From Candidatus Mediterraneibacter colneyensis (lineage in GTDB: Bacteria > Bacillota > Clostridia > Lachnospirales > Lachnospiraceae): a stretch of DNA of 61,607 nucleotides. Each line of letters begins with the position of its first letter. Positions within the stretch are counted from its first letter, which is position 1. Both the position numbers and the translations under genes were made by a program. The notes beneath the pieces were generated by a model. The model was not told the origin of the DNA and searched no databases. It saw nothing but the letters and a program-made list of their open reading frames with translations. The stretch spans positions 1 to 61,607 of the forward strand of contig DXEY01000155.1 of the NCBI GenBank assembly GCA_019114745.1. Reading direction: 5' to 3'. Positions 8,755-17,507 of this stretch are shown here, one piece after another.

Positions 8755-10551
8755 ATGGATTTTTATGGATTTTACACGGGCAGGATCTTTGACGCGTACC
8801 GGTATCTCGGCGCGCAGGTAAAAAAGGGTAAAACAGGAAAAGAAGTGGTATTCCGCACATTTGCGCCGTCTGCTTCCCGCATCTCGGTCATCGGGGAGTT
8901 CAATCAGTGGACAGAGAGTCCCATGGAGAAGGTGCATGACGGCAATTTCTGGGAGTTCCGGTCGGAGGATGCACAGCCGGGGATGATGTATAAATACCGC
9001 ATTTATGACCGCGCGGGAAAATGGACTGACCACTGCGACCCGTACGGATACGGCATGGAACTGAGGCCGAACACGGCTTCTATCATCCGGGAGATGGGCG
9101 CTTACCGGTTCCGGGATGAAAAATGGATGAAAGGGCGGTCTGACCGCAGGGATCAGCCGCTGAATCTATATGAACTTCACTTCGGCTCGTTTAGGAAACC
9201 GTCCGGTGAGCCTGACGCATGGTACGACTATGAGGAACTGGGGGATATCCTCATCCCGTATCTGAAGGAAAACGGATACAATTATATCGAGATCATGCCG
9301 CTGGGCGAATATCCATGCGATGAATCATGGGGGTATCAGGTAACCGGATTTTTCAGCCCCACATCCAGATATGGGACTGCGGATCAGCTGAAGGCTTTTG
9401 TGGACGCCTGCCACAGAAATGACATCGGAGTCATTCTCGACTTTGTACCCGTACATTTTGCTGTGGATGACTATGCGCTGGCAGAATACGACGGCACAGC
9501 GCTGTACGAATATCCACATTCCGACGTGGGTGACAGCGAGTGGGGGAGCAGGAACTTTATGCATTCCCGGGGCGAGGTGAGGAGCTTCCTTCAGTCGGCG
9601 GCGGATTACTGGCTGAGTGAGTACCATATCGACGGACTGCGCATGGATGCGATCAGCCGTGCGGTTTACTGGCAGGGAATGCCGGAGCGGGGCGTCAATT
9701 CCAACGCAGTGGAATTTCTCCGGTATATGAACCGGGGATTGAAAGAACGGCATCCCTCGGTGATCCTTGCAGCGGAAGACTCCACAGCTTTCCCCGGAGT
9801 GACCAGAGCCGCAGAGGAAGGCGGGCTGGGGTTTGACTACAAGTGGGATATGGGATGGATGAACGACACTCTGGACTATTTCCGGACAGCGCCGGAGTAC
9901 CGGACAAGAGATTACCACAAGCTCACATTTTCTATGGCGTACTATTATGACGAGCGGTATCTTCTGCCTCTGTCCCACGATGAAGTCGTCCACGGCAAGG
10001 CGACGATCCTGCAGAAGATGTACGGGGATTACGATCAGAAATTCCCCCAGGCGAGGGCGTTCTATATGTATATGTATGCCCATCCGGGGAAGAAACTGAA
10101 TTTCATGGGAAATGAACTGGGACATTTCCGGGAGTGGGATGAAAAACGGGAACTGGACTGGGATCTTCTCGCCTATCCTGCACACCAGGAGTTCCACAGA
10201 TTTATGAAAGATCTGAACCGCTTCTATCTGGAACACCCGGCATTTTCAGAACTGGATTTTGACGCGGAGGGGTTCCGGTGGCTCGAGTGCCATGCCAAAG
10301 AAAAATGTGTGTATATCTTTGAGCGCAGGAGCAGCAGGGAGCGGATCGCGGCTGTCTTTAATTTTTCGGATGAGGAGCAGGAGGCGGAGATCCCGTGCGG
10401 GGATGCCGCGTCGCTGAAGCGCGTGTTCAGCAGTGAACTGCCGGAATATGGCGGAAGGGAAACAAGGAGGGAAAAGGTGATAAGATCCAGAAAGGGAAAG
10501 TTCACGTTTTGCCTCCCGCCGTTTAGCGCCGGGTATTATGCCGTGAAATAG
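8755..10551 (+). CDS. glgB: 1,4-alpha-glucan branching enzyme GlgB
   Basis: GH13 enzyme that adds alpha-1,6 branches to glycogen. It is 598 residues, shorter than the roughly 730 of E. coli GlgB. An N-terminal CBM48-like domain is present (VVFRTFAPSASRISVIGEFNQW, residues about 32-55), but the extra N1 domain is missing. Catalytic-barrel motifs are all visible: GVILDFVPVHF, GLRMDAISR with the nucleophile Asp, ILAAEDST with the acid/base Glu, and LPLSHDEVVHGK. The start is set by GGAGGGAGATC. No other glycogen gene lies in the window. Confidence 0.95.
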   Translation: MDFYGFYTGRIFDAYRYLGAQVKKGKTGKEVVFRTFAPSASRISVIGEFNQWTESPMEKVHDGNFWEFRSEDAQPGMMYKYRIYDRAGKWTDHCDPYGYGMELRPNTASIIREMGAYRFRDEKWMKGRSDRRDQPLNLYELHFGSFRKPSGEPDAWYDYEELGDILIPYLKENGYNYIEIMPLGEYPCDESWGYQVTGFFSPTSRYGTADQLKAFVDACHRNDIGVILDFVPVHFAVDDYALAEYDGTALYEYPHSDVGDSEWGSRNFMHSRGEVRSFLQSAADYWLSEYHIDGLRMDAISRAVYWQGMPERGVNSNAVEFLRYMNRGLKERHPSVILAAEDSTAFPGVTRAAEEGGLGFDYKWDMGWMNDTLDYFRTAPEYRTRDYHKLTFSMAYYYDERYLLPLSHDEVVHGKATILQKMYGDYDQKFPQARAFYMYMYAHPGKKLNFMGNELGHFREWDEKRELDWDLLAYPAHQEFHRFMKDLNRFYLEHPAFSELDFDAEGFRWLECHAKEKCVYIFERRSSRERIAAVFNFSDEEQEAEIPCGDAASLKRVFSSELPEYGGRETRREKVIRSRKGKFTFCLPPFSAGYYAVK

Positions 10552-10555
10552 ATCA

Positions 10556-10587
10556 AAGAGGAAAGGACATCAGAATCCTTTCCTCTT
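10556..10587. terminator. Bidirectional hairpin between glgB and mazG
   Basis: Perfect 12-bp stem AAGAGGAAAGGA/TCCTTTCCTCTT with an 8-base loop, overlapping the last codons of mazG. It lies between convergent genes. The T-tract is short in both directions. Confidence 0.6.
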
Positions 10588-11040
10588 CTTCGCTGTCTCG
10601 ATCAGTTCTTTTGCCTCTTCAAACGCTTCGGGGAGATAGCTTTCCGTCCATTCTTTCCCTTGCTTTTCCCGGCGCTTGATCTCGTCCCAGTCCGTCTGTG
10701 CTCCGTCGGTGCCCGGAGTGCCTGCGCTGCCGAATACATGGGGATGCCGGCGGATCATTTTGTCAGTAATGGACTGGATCACATCGTCCATCGTAAAGAG
10801 CCCCTCCTCTTTGGCGATCTGGGCGTGGATCACGACCTGCATGAGGAGATCGCCCAGCTCTTCCTTCAGGTTCTCCGCGTCTCCGGTCTGATCCAGGATG
10901 TTGATCCCGCAGATCACTTCAGCAGCTTCTTCGATGCAGGTCTTTTTCAGGCTCATGTGGGTCTGCGCGCGATCCCAGGGACATCCGTCCGGGGCGCGCA
11001 GGCGTGCGATGACTTCCTCAAACTCTTCAAACTTTGTCAT
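10570..11040 (-). CDS. mazG: MazG-family nucleotide pyrophosphohydrolase
   Basis: 156 residues, one MazG domain of the all-alpha NTP pyrophosphatase fold. Diagnostic segments are LRAPDGCPWDRAQTHMSLK, then the metal-binding EEAAEVICGI (E-x2-E), EELGDLLMQVVIHA (E-x2-D type) and the IRRHPHVFG motif. It is expected to hydrolyse NTPs to NMP and pyrophosphate for nucleotide-pool housekeeping. Two-domain MazG proteins are about 260 residues, so this is the single-domain type. A good AAAGGAG lies upstream of the ATG. Confidence 0.92.
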   Translation of the reverse strand: MTKFEEFEEVIARLRAPDGCPWDRAQTHMSLKKTCIEEAAEVICGINILDQTGDAENLKEELGDLLMQVVIHAQIAKEEGLFTMDDVIQSITDKMIRRHPHVFGSAGTPGTDGAQTDWDEIKRREKQGKEWTESYLPEAFEEAKELIETAKKRKGF

Positions 11041-11090
11041 AGTAAAATGTCTCCTTTATCTGGTGGTAAATTGTTCTTTTACCGTATTTG

Positions 11091-11450
11091 TTATTCTTCG
11101 ATTCCTGCCAGTGCCTTCATCTTTACATATGTAAAATGATTAAACACGGCGATCGTCCTGCCAACCCCGATCATGGCGAGGACAGTGCCGATCCCGATCC
11201 CAACAGGATGCCCGGTTGATACAAGGCTCAGGATCACAGTAAATGTAATGTTCGCCAGATCGAAACAGTTTTTGGTAAATCCAACGCTCTTATGGGCGGT
11301 ATCCGCGATCGCCTGCACGATGCCGTCTCCCGGATTGGGAATGATCCGCATATTTAAGGACATTGCGGCTCCGATGCCGGTTAGGATGACGGCAAGGATG
11401 AACAGTCCGAGCGTATAGAACAAAATCCGGTAACAGACCGTCTTTTTCAT
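11091..11450 (-). CDS. YczE/DUF6198-like membrane protein, half length
   Basis: 119 residues with about four hydrophobic segments. The stretch IPNPGDGIVQAIADTAHKSVGFTKNCFDLANI and the later GIGIGTVLAMIGVGRTIAVFNHF match the C-terminal half of YczE/YitT-type (DUF6198) proteins, which are normally about 200-220 residues. The N-terminal half is missing: no reading frame of that type continues upstream on this strand. A weak AAAGG lies about 10 bases before the ATG, so the short form may still be translated. It could be a remnant or a genuine half-size protein. Confidence 0.6.
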   Translation of the reverse strand: MKKTVCYRILFYTLGLFILAVILTGIGAAMSLNMRIIPNPGDGIVQAIADTAHKSVGFTKNCFDLANITFTVILSLVSTGHPVGIGIGTVLAMIGVGRTIAVFNHFTYVKMKALAGIEE

Positions 11451-11566
11451 AAAATCACTGCCTTTATTTCAAAATTATGATGCTGGGGAAAAGCCCTCTG
11501 TTATTTTAGGCAGAAAAAGACCGGATTGTCAAATCCTGCCGCCGGATCAGGCCGTGTAAACAGCTA

Positions 11567-11596
11567 TAGACAGTGCGCTGCCGGCGGTGCTACAAT
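11567..11596 (+). promoter_or_regulatory. Probable promoter for ybaK
   Basis: TAGACA (11567-11572), an 18-bp spacer and TACAAT (11591-11596), ending about 24 bases before the ybaK ATG. Confidence 0.5.
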
Positions 11597-11619
11597 AGCC
11601 GTTGAAGAGGTGATACTGT

Positions 11620-12099
11620 ATGAGTAAAAACAATGATAAGACAAATGTCATGAGAATATTAGACCAGAAAAAGATCAGCTACCGGAGTTACAATTATCTC
11701 AATACCGGAGCTGTCAGCGGCACGGAGGTCGCCCGCGCCCTCGGCGAGGATCCGGATACCGTGTTTAAGACACTGGTCACGGCGGGCAGGTCAAAGGCAA
11801 ACTATGTGTTTGTCATCCCGGTGGAGAAAGAGCTGGATCTGAAGAAAGCAGCACGCAGCGTGGGGGAGAAGAGCATCGAGATGATAAAGCAGAAAGAACT
11901 GCTCCCGCTGACCGGGTACATCCACGGCGGCTGTTCCCCGATCGGCATGAAGAAGCAGTTTCCCACAGTGATCGACAGGAGCGCGCAGCAGTGCGGACAG
12001 ATCATATTCAGCGCCGGGAAAGTGGGGTATCAGGTGGAAGTGGCTCTGAGCGACCTGGAGAAAGTGATCCGCTTTAAACTGGACGATATTGCAGTATAG
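11620..12099 (+). CDS. ybaK: Cys-tRNA(Pro) deacylase YbaK/EbsC
   Basis: 159-residue trans-editing protein that hydrolyses Cys mischarged on tRNA-Pro. Family features are the N-terminal ALGEDPDTVFKTLVT segment, the conserved lysine-containing YVFVIPVEKELDLKKAA, the IHGGCSPIGMKKQFP loop that shapes the active site, and GQIIFSAGKVGYQVEV near the C-terminus. Full length for the family. Monocistronic, judging from its own promoter and the hairpin downstream. Confidence 0.92.
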   Translation: MSKNNDKTNVMRILDQKKISYRSYNYLNTGAVSGTEVARALGEDPDTVFKTLVTAGRSKANYVFVIPVEKELDLKKAARSVGEKSIEMIKQKELLPLTGYIHGGCSPIGMKKQFPTVIDRSAQQCGQIIFSAGKVGYQVEVALSDLEKVIRFKLDDIAV

Positions 12100-12127
12100 A
12101 AAAACCGCAAAATGGAACATGCAGAGG

Positions 12128-12158
12128 ATCGGATTCTGTACAGAGTCCGATTTGTATT
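12128..12158 (+). terminator. Probable terminator after ybaK
   Basis: Stem ATCGGATTCTG/CAGAGTCCGAT (one G-T pair, tight loop) followed by a T-rich tail TTGTATTT. Confidence 0.55.
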
Positions 12159-12162
12159 TGTA

Positions 12163-12191
12163 ATGACACGAACCAGATGATATGGTATATT
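12163..12191 (+). promoter_or_regulatory. Promoter of ABC transporter/corrinoid operon
   Basis: ATGACA (12163-12168), exactly 17 bp, then TATATT (12186-12191) with an extended -10 TGG. The predicted start is near 12198. This rules out an in-frame ATG at 12177 and supports translation from 12240. Confidence 0.6.
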
Positions 12192-12239
12192 AATCAAAGA
12201 GTTTATTTTGATTCTGATACGGAAGGGAAGGGGCATCGG

Positions 12240-13172
12240 ATGTTAAAATACACGGTCAGGCGGATTGTGACAGGGCTCATTTCTCTGTTTGTACTTGCAA
12301 CGATTACATTTTTCCTTGTCCGGCTGATCCCCGGAAGCCCTTTTCAGCGGGGCGGGGTTTCAGAGCAGGTGGTGGAAGCGGTGGAGCAGGAATACGGGCT
12401 CAATGAACCTGTAATCTCCCAATACATGTCTTATATGTCAAATCTGCTCCGCGGTGATCTGGGAATTTCCTATCAGGATCCTTCCAACCGTGTGACCGAT
12501 ATTATCGCCAGGGCATGGCCTGTGACAGCTTCGATCGGAATTGCGGCGCTTGCGGTGTCGCTGCTTCTGGGGACAATTGCCGGAGTTGTCCGTGCCGTGA
12601 CCGGAAAAAGGTATGTAAAGGAGCTCATCTCCGGCGGGAGTATGCTCGCTGCGGGAATCCCGGGGTTTGCCGCAGCGATCCTTCTTCTGCTGGTGTTCAG
12701 CGTGAAGTTAAAATGGCTTCCGGCGTCGGGGCTGATGACGCCGGCTCATTATATCCTGCCGGTAACGGCGCTGTCGCTGTATCCGGCTGCCATGATCTCA
12801 AGGCTTCTCTCCAACACGCTTTCCGGTGAGCTGCAGAAAGATTATGTACTGTTTGCAAGGGCGAAGGGGCTGGGAAAATGGCGCGTTATCCTCGTCCATG
12901 CACTGAAAAATTCTTATCTGCCGGTGCTCAACTATATCGGGCCGGCGTCGGCTTCCCTGCTGACCGGAAGTTTTGTAATAGAGAGTATCTTTACGATCCC
13001 GGGACTCGGGCGTGAGTTCGTGGGCTCGATTACGAACCGTGATTATACACTGATATTGGGGCTGACAGTATTTATGGGAGCCGTGGTGATCATAATCAAT
13101 CTGTTTACCGATCTTCTGTGCGCATGGCTTTCCCCTCAGACAAGAAGGGCGTACAGGAAAGAAGAGTTCTGA
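12240..13172 (+). CDS. ABC transporter permease, DppB/NikB type
   Basis: 310-residue inner-membrane permease of the peptide/nickel (family 5) importers. It has the typical N-terminal MLKYTVRRIVTGLISLFVLATITFFLVRLIPGSP-like first helix and about six membrane helices. The cytoplasmic EAA loop reads DYVLFARAKGLGKWRVILVHALKNSYLP, and ESIFTIPGLGREFVGSITNRDY closes the family signature. The start is at 12240 because AGGGAAGGGG precedes it and the predicted transcript starts near 12198. It heads a seven-gene run that ends with corrinoid genes. Confidence 0.9.
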   Translation: MLKYTVRRIVTGLISLFVLATITFFLVRLIPGSPFQRGGVSEQVVEAVEQEYGLNEPVISQYMSYMSNLLRGDLGISYQDPSNRVTDIIARAWPVTASIGIAALAVSLLLGTIAGVVRAVTGKRYVKELISGGSMLAAGIPGFAAAILLLLVFSVKLKWLPASGLMTPAHYILPVTALSLYPAAMISRLLSNTLSGELQKDYVLFARAKGLGKWRVILVHALKNSYLPVLNYIGPASASLLTGSFVIESIFTIPGLGREFVGSITNRDYTLILGLTVFMGAVVIIINLFTDLLCAWLSPQTRRAYRKEEF

Positions 13173-13226
13173 CCATACCAGGGCAGGCGGCGGGGAAAGA
13201 ACAGGATTTCAGAAGGAGGATGTGTC

Positions 13227-14081
13227 ATGCCGGGCAGGCTCAGACAGCATTGGAAAAACTACACAGGCAGCAGCCGTATGGCGGTGGCAGGATGCGTGAT
13301 CCTTGGGGTATGGATCCTGTTTGCAGTGGCAGTACCGCTTTTTGGACCATGGTCATATTCGGCACAGGATGCAGAGATCAGGAACCAGGGCGCTTCCCTT
13401 GCACACTGGTTTGGGACAGACAGGTTCGGGCGGGATCTGTTCGCCAGGGTCTGGTACGGAGCGGGAATCAGCCTGATCGTGGGGACGGCGAGTACGCTGG
13501 TCAACGGAGGGATCGGTATCCTTTACGGCGCGGCGGCAGGGTATGCCGGAAAGAGAACAGACATGATACTCATGCGGATCGCCGATATCATTTCCGCCAT
13601 TCCCTCCATGCTCTACGTGATCCTGATCACACTGGTAATGGGCGCGGGGATCGGGAGCATTATCGTGGGGCTCTGTATTGCCGGATGGATCAGTATGGCG
13701 CGGATCGTCAGGGGAGAGATCATCCGGCTGAAAGAAGCAGACTATATCTACGCGGCAAGGATGGAAGGGATCGGACGCTTTCGGATTCTGTTCCGGCATA
13801 TCCTGCCGAACGCCGCGGGCCCGATCGTCGTGAATATGATCTTTCTCGTGCCCCAGGCGATCTTTACAGAGGCATTTCTCAGTTTCCTCGGAGTGGGGAT
13901 CGCCGCCCCGGCGGCAAGCCTCGGGACGATCATACAGGAGGCGCGCAGCCAGATGATGCTCTATCCGTATCAGATGATATTTCCGCTTGTCGTGTTGTGC
14001 GTGATGATCCTGGCACTTAATATGACAGGAACAGCGGTGGAAGAGCGTGTCGGAAGCAGGAGAGGAAGAGAGAAGAAATGA
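13227..14081 (+). CDS. ABC transporter permease, DppC/NikC type
   Basis: 284 residues, second permease of the importer. It has the N-terminal OppC_N helix (AVAGCVILGVWILFAVAVPLF), the GTDRFGRDLFARVWYGAGISL motif that marks DppC/OppC/NikC, the EAA loop around DYIYAARMEGIGRFRILFRHILPN, and a terminal FLGVGIAAPAASLGTII segment. AGAAGGAGG precedes the ATG. The stop overlaps the ATPase start by four bases. Confidence 0.92.
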   Translation: MPGRLRQHWKNYTGSSRMAVAGCVILGVWILFAVAVPLFGPWSYSAQDAEIRNQGASLAHWFGTDRFGRDLFARVWYGAGISLIVGTASTLVNGGIGILYGAAAGYAGKRTDMILMRIADIISAIPSMLYVILITLVMGAGIGSIIVGLCIAGWISMARIVRGEIIRLKEADYIYAARMEGIGRFRILFRHILPNAAGPIVVNMIFLVPQAIFTEAFLSFLGVGIAAPAASLGTIIQEARSQMMLYPYQMIFPLVVLCVMILALNMTGTAVEERVGSRRGREKK

Positions 14082-15841
14082 GTATGCTGGAAGTACAGAA
14101 CCTGAATGTGAGATATCTGACGGAGAACGGAGCTTCCGAAGTAATAAAAGACATCAGTTTTCAGGTGGAAAAAGGAGAGATCGTCGGTCTGGCAGGCGAG
14201 TCGGGATCCGGAAAAAGTACCGCCATGCTGGCAGTGATGGGTCTGCTGGACGGACGGGCAAAGATACAGTGCCGGACACTTTCCCTCGGCGGCGGTCCGG
14301 TCAGGCCCGGGTACAATGCCGCCATGATCTTTCAGGATCCACTGAGCAGCCTGAATCCTTCGCTCCGGATCGGAAAGCAGATCACGGAGACAATACGGCT
14401 GCGGCAGAAATGTAACAGGAAGGAGGTGGCAGCCCGCGCAGAGGAGCTTCTGGATATGGTGGGGATCCACAATCCGTCCCTGCGGATGCGCCAGTATCCT
14501 CATGAACTGTCCGGGGGAATGAGACAGAGAGTCGTCCTCGCCATCGCTCTGGCGTGCAGCCCGGATCTGATCATTGCGGATGAGCCGACTACAGCGCTGG
14601 ATGCAGTGGTTCAGGCACAGATCCTGTCTCTTTTCAAACGGATCGTCAGGGAGACAGGGACATCCCTGCTCCTGGTCAGCCACGATATGGGGGTGACAGC
14701 CGCCCTGTGCAGCCGTGTGTATGTGATGCACCAGGGAAAGATCGTGGAGGGAGGATCCGCTGAAGATATCTTTTATTCCCCTGCTGAGGACTATACGAAA
14801 CGCCTTCTCGCAGACGCCAGAGGCAGCAGAAAGGTTCCCGCAAAAGCGGCTGAGAGTACGCCGCTGATCCGCCTGGAGCATGTGACGAAAACGTTCGACC
14901 CGTCAGAGGGGATCCGGGATCTTTCCGCAGAGATCTGCAAAGGGGAGATCTTTGCACTGGCGGGCGAGAGCGGAAGCGGAAAGACGACAACGGCAAAAGT
15001 CCTGACCGGGATCCTGTGTGAAGACTCCGGGCATCTGTATTATAAAGGAAAGCTGCTGCCGGGAAAGAACCGGATGGAAGCGTTCGGCGGAAGGGTGCAG
15101 ATGGTGTTCCAGGATCCCTGTGCGTCTCTGAATCCTGGTCTGACGGTGCGCCAGGCGCTGAGGGAGGCGCTCCTGGCGTCTGCGAGGCGCGGCGGTGAGA
15201 CGCCGGATCCCGGCAGAACAGACCGAAAGATCACGGATATGCTCGAATTGACGGGGATTTCCGGGGGCGATGCGGATCGGTATCCCGGTGAGTTTTCAGG
15301 CGGCCAGAGGCAGCGGATCGGGATCGCAAGGGCTCTGATCACCGGGCCGGAGCTCCTTGTCTGCGACGAGGCGCTCTCATCCCTTGATGCGACTACGAGG
15401 GAGCAGATCCTTGACCTGCTTTTTGACCTGCAGAAAAAGATCGGATTTGCCTGCCTGTTTATTTCCCATGATATGTATGTGGTGCGCCGGATCAGCGGCA
15501 GGATCGGAGTGATGTACGGAGGACGCCTTATCGAAGCCGGAAGTACCGGGACGGTTTGTTCTGATCCGTGGCATCCCTATACGAAACAGCTCCTGGAGTC
15601 TGTCCCGGAGCCGGATCCGCTGAGGGCTGCCAAAGTGAAGGCTGCGCCGTCCAAAGAGCGGGGGCAGGATGCGGGGAAGGGATGCCCCTTTGCCGGCAAA
15701 TGCGGGTACGCGATGGAGTGCTGCCTGAGCGAAATCCCGGAAACGCTCCGTTTCGGAGAGCGGCAGGTGGCGTGCTTCCTGTACTCCGAAGCGCACAGCG
15801 GAAAGCGTGACAGAAACTATAAGATGACATCCCAGATATAA
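14078..15841 (+). CDS. ABC transporter double ATPase (DppD-DppF fusion)
   Basis: 587 residues with two complete nucleotide-binding domains. Domain 1 (about 1-260) has Walker A GESGSGKST, signature LSGGMRQR and Walker B LIIADEPTTALD. Domain 2 (about 265-585) has Walker A GESGSGKTT, signature FSGGQRQR and Walker B LLVCDEALSSLD. The C-terminal Cys-rich tail (CPFAGKCGYAMECC) is the oligopeptide/dipeptide C-terminal Fe-S-type extension of OppD/DppF proteins. Usually these are two separate genes; here they are one polypeptide. Confidence 0.93.
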   Translation: MSMLEVQNLNVRYLTENGASEVIKDISFQVEKGEIVGLAGESGSGKSTAMLAVMGLLDGRAKIQCRTLSLGGGPVRPGYNAAMIFQDPLSSLNPSLRIGKQITETIRLRQKCNRKEVAARAEELLDMVGIHNPSLRMRQYPHELSGGMRQRVVLAIALACSPDLIIADEPTTALDAVVQAQILSLFKRIVRETGTSLLLVSHDMGVTAALCSRVYVMHQGKIVEGGSAEDIFYSPAEDYTKRLLADARGSRKVPAKAAESTPLIRLEHVTKTFDPSEGIRDLSAEICKGEIFALAGESGSGKTTTAKVLTGILCEDSGHLYYKGKLLPGKNRMEAFGGRVQMVFQDPCASLNPGLTVRQALREALLASARRGGETPDPGRTDRKITDMLELTGISGGDADRYPGEFSGGQRQRIGIARALITGPELLVCDEALSSLDATTREQILDLLFDLQKKIGFACLFISHDMYVVRRISGRIGVMYGGRLIEAGSTGTVCSDPWHPYTKQLLESVPEPDPLRAAKVKAAPSKERGQDAGKGCPFAGKCGYAMECCLSEIPETLRFGERQVACFLYSEAHSGKRDRNYKMTSQI

Positions 15842-15873
15842 ATGCATGACAGGAGAAGAAGGAGAGACTACTT

Positions 15874-17490
15874 ATGAAGAAACGGATGACGGCGGTGCTG
15901 CTCCTGGCGGTACTGCTTTGCAGTACAGTTTTGTCCGGCTGTGTGACAGCCCGGCCGGAAGGGGAGGACAGCGGAAAGAATATTACCGTGGCGATCAGCA
16001 GCGACACGGGGACGATGGATCCGGCGGGCTCAATCGCCCTGACGTATCTGGCGTATTCGGTGAGCGCTCTGGATGAACTTCTGACATATGGAGAAGACGG
16101 AGAAATCGAATACCGCGCGGCAAAGAGCTATGAAGTGAATGAGGATGCCACAGTCTGGACATTCCATCTGAGGGAGGATGCACAGTGGTCTGACGGATCC
16201 CCGGTGACCTCCGGCGATTTCCTGAACACGATTACACGCGCCCTGGACCCGGCTTCTGGCAGCGGTTATGCCAATTATCTGTTTCCCATAGAAAATGCGG
16301 AGGCGATCTATAACGGAGAGGCTGATATGTCTGCCCTCGGCGTGGAGACGCCGGACGATTACACGCTGATCTTCCGCCTGTCAGAGCCCTGCGTCTATTT
16401 CCTGGATCTGCTGAGGCTTCCGGTCTATACGCCCTCCTGTGCGGAATATGCGGACTCTGTGGACAGCGGCTGGGACAAAGACCCGGAGACGAGCCTGGCA
16501 AACGGGCCGTTCCGGCTTGCGGAATATGTGCCGGAACAGTATTTTGTGCTGGAGAAGAATGAGTATTACTGGAATGCCGATGCAGTGAACCTGGATACGA
16601 TCACGTACCGTTTCTTCGACGATACCCAGTCTATGGCAAACGCATACGAGGCGGGAGAGGTGGACGTGGCAACCTCTCTGTCCTCCACGGTAATGGAGGC
16701 GTATGAGGGACAGGAAGATCTGTATGTGGCGGATCAGATCGCTACAAGATACATTTATATGAACCTGAACGTGACGCCGCTCAATGACGTGCGTGTGAGA
16801 GAGGCGCTCAACCTGGCAATCAACAGGGAAGAGCTCTGCCGGATCGTGGGAAGCGACACAGAGCCGACTTACAATCTGGTGGCAAAATATATGACAGACC
16901 GCTCCACAGGGGAGTACTTTGTGGACGGAGCCGCTCAGCCCTTTGAGGAAAATGTGCAACGGGCGCAGGAACTGCTCGCAGAAGCGGGATATCCCAATGG
17001 GGAGGGTTTCCCTGAACTGACGTATTATTATCCGACGCTGGAGATGGATTCGGACACCGCGCAGGTGATCCAGGAACAGTTAAAGGAAAACCTGAATATT
17101 ACGATCAATCTGGAGGCGCAGGAACTTCAGGCAAATTATTCCACCCGGTATTCCGGAAATTTCGACTTGTGCCGAATGAACTGGACAGCGGACTTTGCAG
17201 ACCCCTATACCTATCTGTCCATGCTCCTGTCCAACAGCACCTACAACTGCAGCGGCATCAATGATCCGGAGTATGACGATATCGTGGAACAGTCCAATTC
17301 GGAATCAGATCCGGTAAAACGCGCGGAACTGCTCCATCAGGCAGAACAGCTTGCAGTGGGAGAACAGTTCTATATCATCCCGCTGTTTGCCATGAAGAGC
17401 GTAAACCTGGTCAGCCCGGATATCACAGGCATCCGGCAGATCCCGGCGAGCGGGGCGCTTGAGTACCGCTATGCGGACACCAATGCATGA
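15874..17490 (+). CDS. Family 5 solute-binding lipoprotein
   Basis: 538 residues. The signal peptide ends in lipobox LSGC (Cys at about residue 22), so this is a lipid-anchored receptor. The body is SBP_bac_5: TMDPAGSIALTYLAYS, YEVNEDATVWTFHLREDAQWSDG, and the late NFDLCRMNWTADFADPYTYL pattern seen in OppA/DppA/NikA. Ligand cannot be told: peptides, nickel or cobalt chelates, or a tetrapyrrole-related compound. Lying 18 bases before a CobU-like gene and two more tetrapyrrole genes favours a role tied to corrinoid or metal supply, but this is inference. Confidence 0.9.
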   Translation: MKKRMTAVLLLAVLLCSTVLSGCVTARPEGEDSGKNITVAISSDTGTMDPAGSIALTYLAYSVSALDELLTYGEDGEIEYRAAKSYEVNEDATVWTFHLREDAQWSDGSPVTSGDFLNTITRALDPASGSGYANYLFPIENAEAIYNGEADMSALGVETPDDYTLIFRLSEPCVYFLDLLRLPVYTPSCAEYADSVDSGWDKDPETSLANGPFRLAEYVPEQYFVLEKNEYYWNADAVNLDTITYRFFDDTQSMANAYEAGEVDVATSLSSTVMEAYEGQEDLYVADQIATRYIYMNLNVTPLNDVRVREALNLAINREELCRIVGSDTEPTYNLVAKYMTDRSTGEYFVDGAAQPFEENVQRAQELLAEAGYPNGEGFPELTYYYPTLEMDSDTAQVIQEQLKENLNITINLEAQELQANYSTRYSGNFDLCRMNWTADFADPYTYLSMLLSNSTYNCSGINDPEYDDIVEQSNSESDPVKRAELLHQAEQLAVGEQFYIIPLFAMKSVNLVSPDITGIRQIPASGALEYRYADTNA

Positions 17491-17507
17491 CAGGACGGTA
17501 GAGAGAT

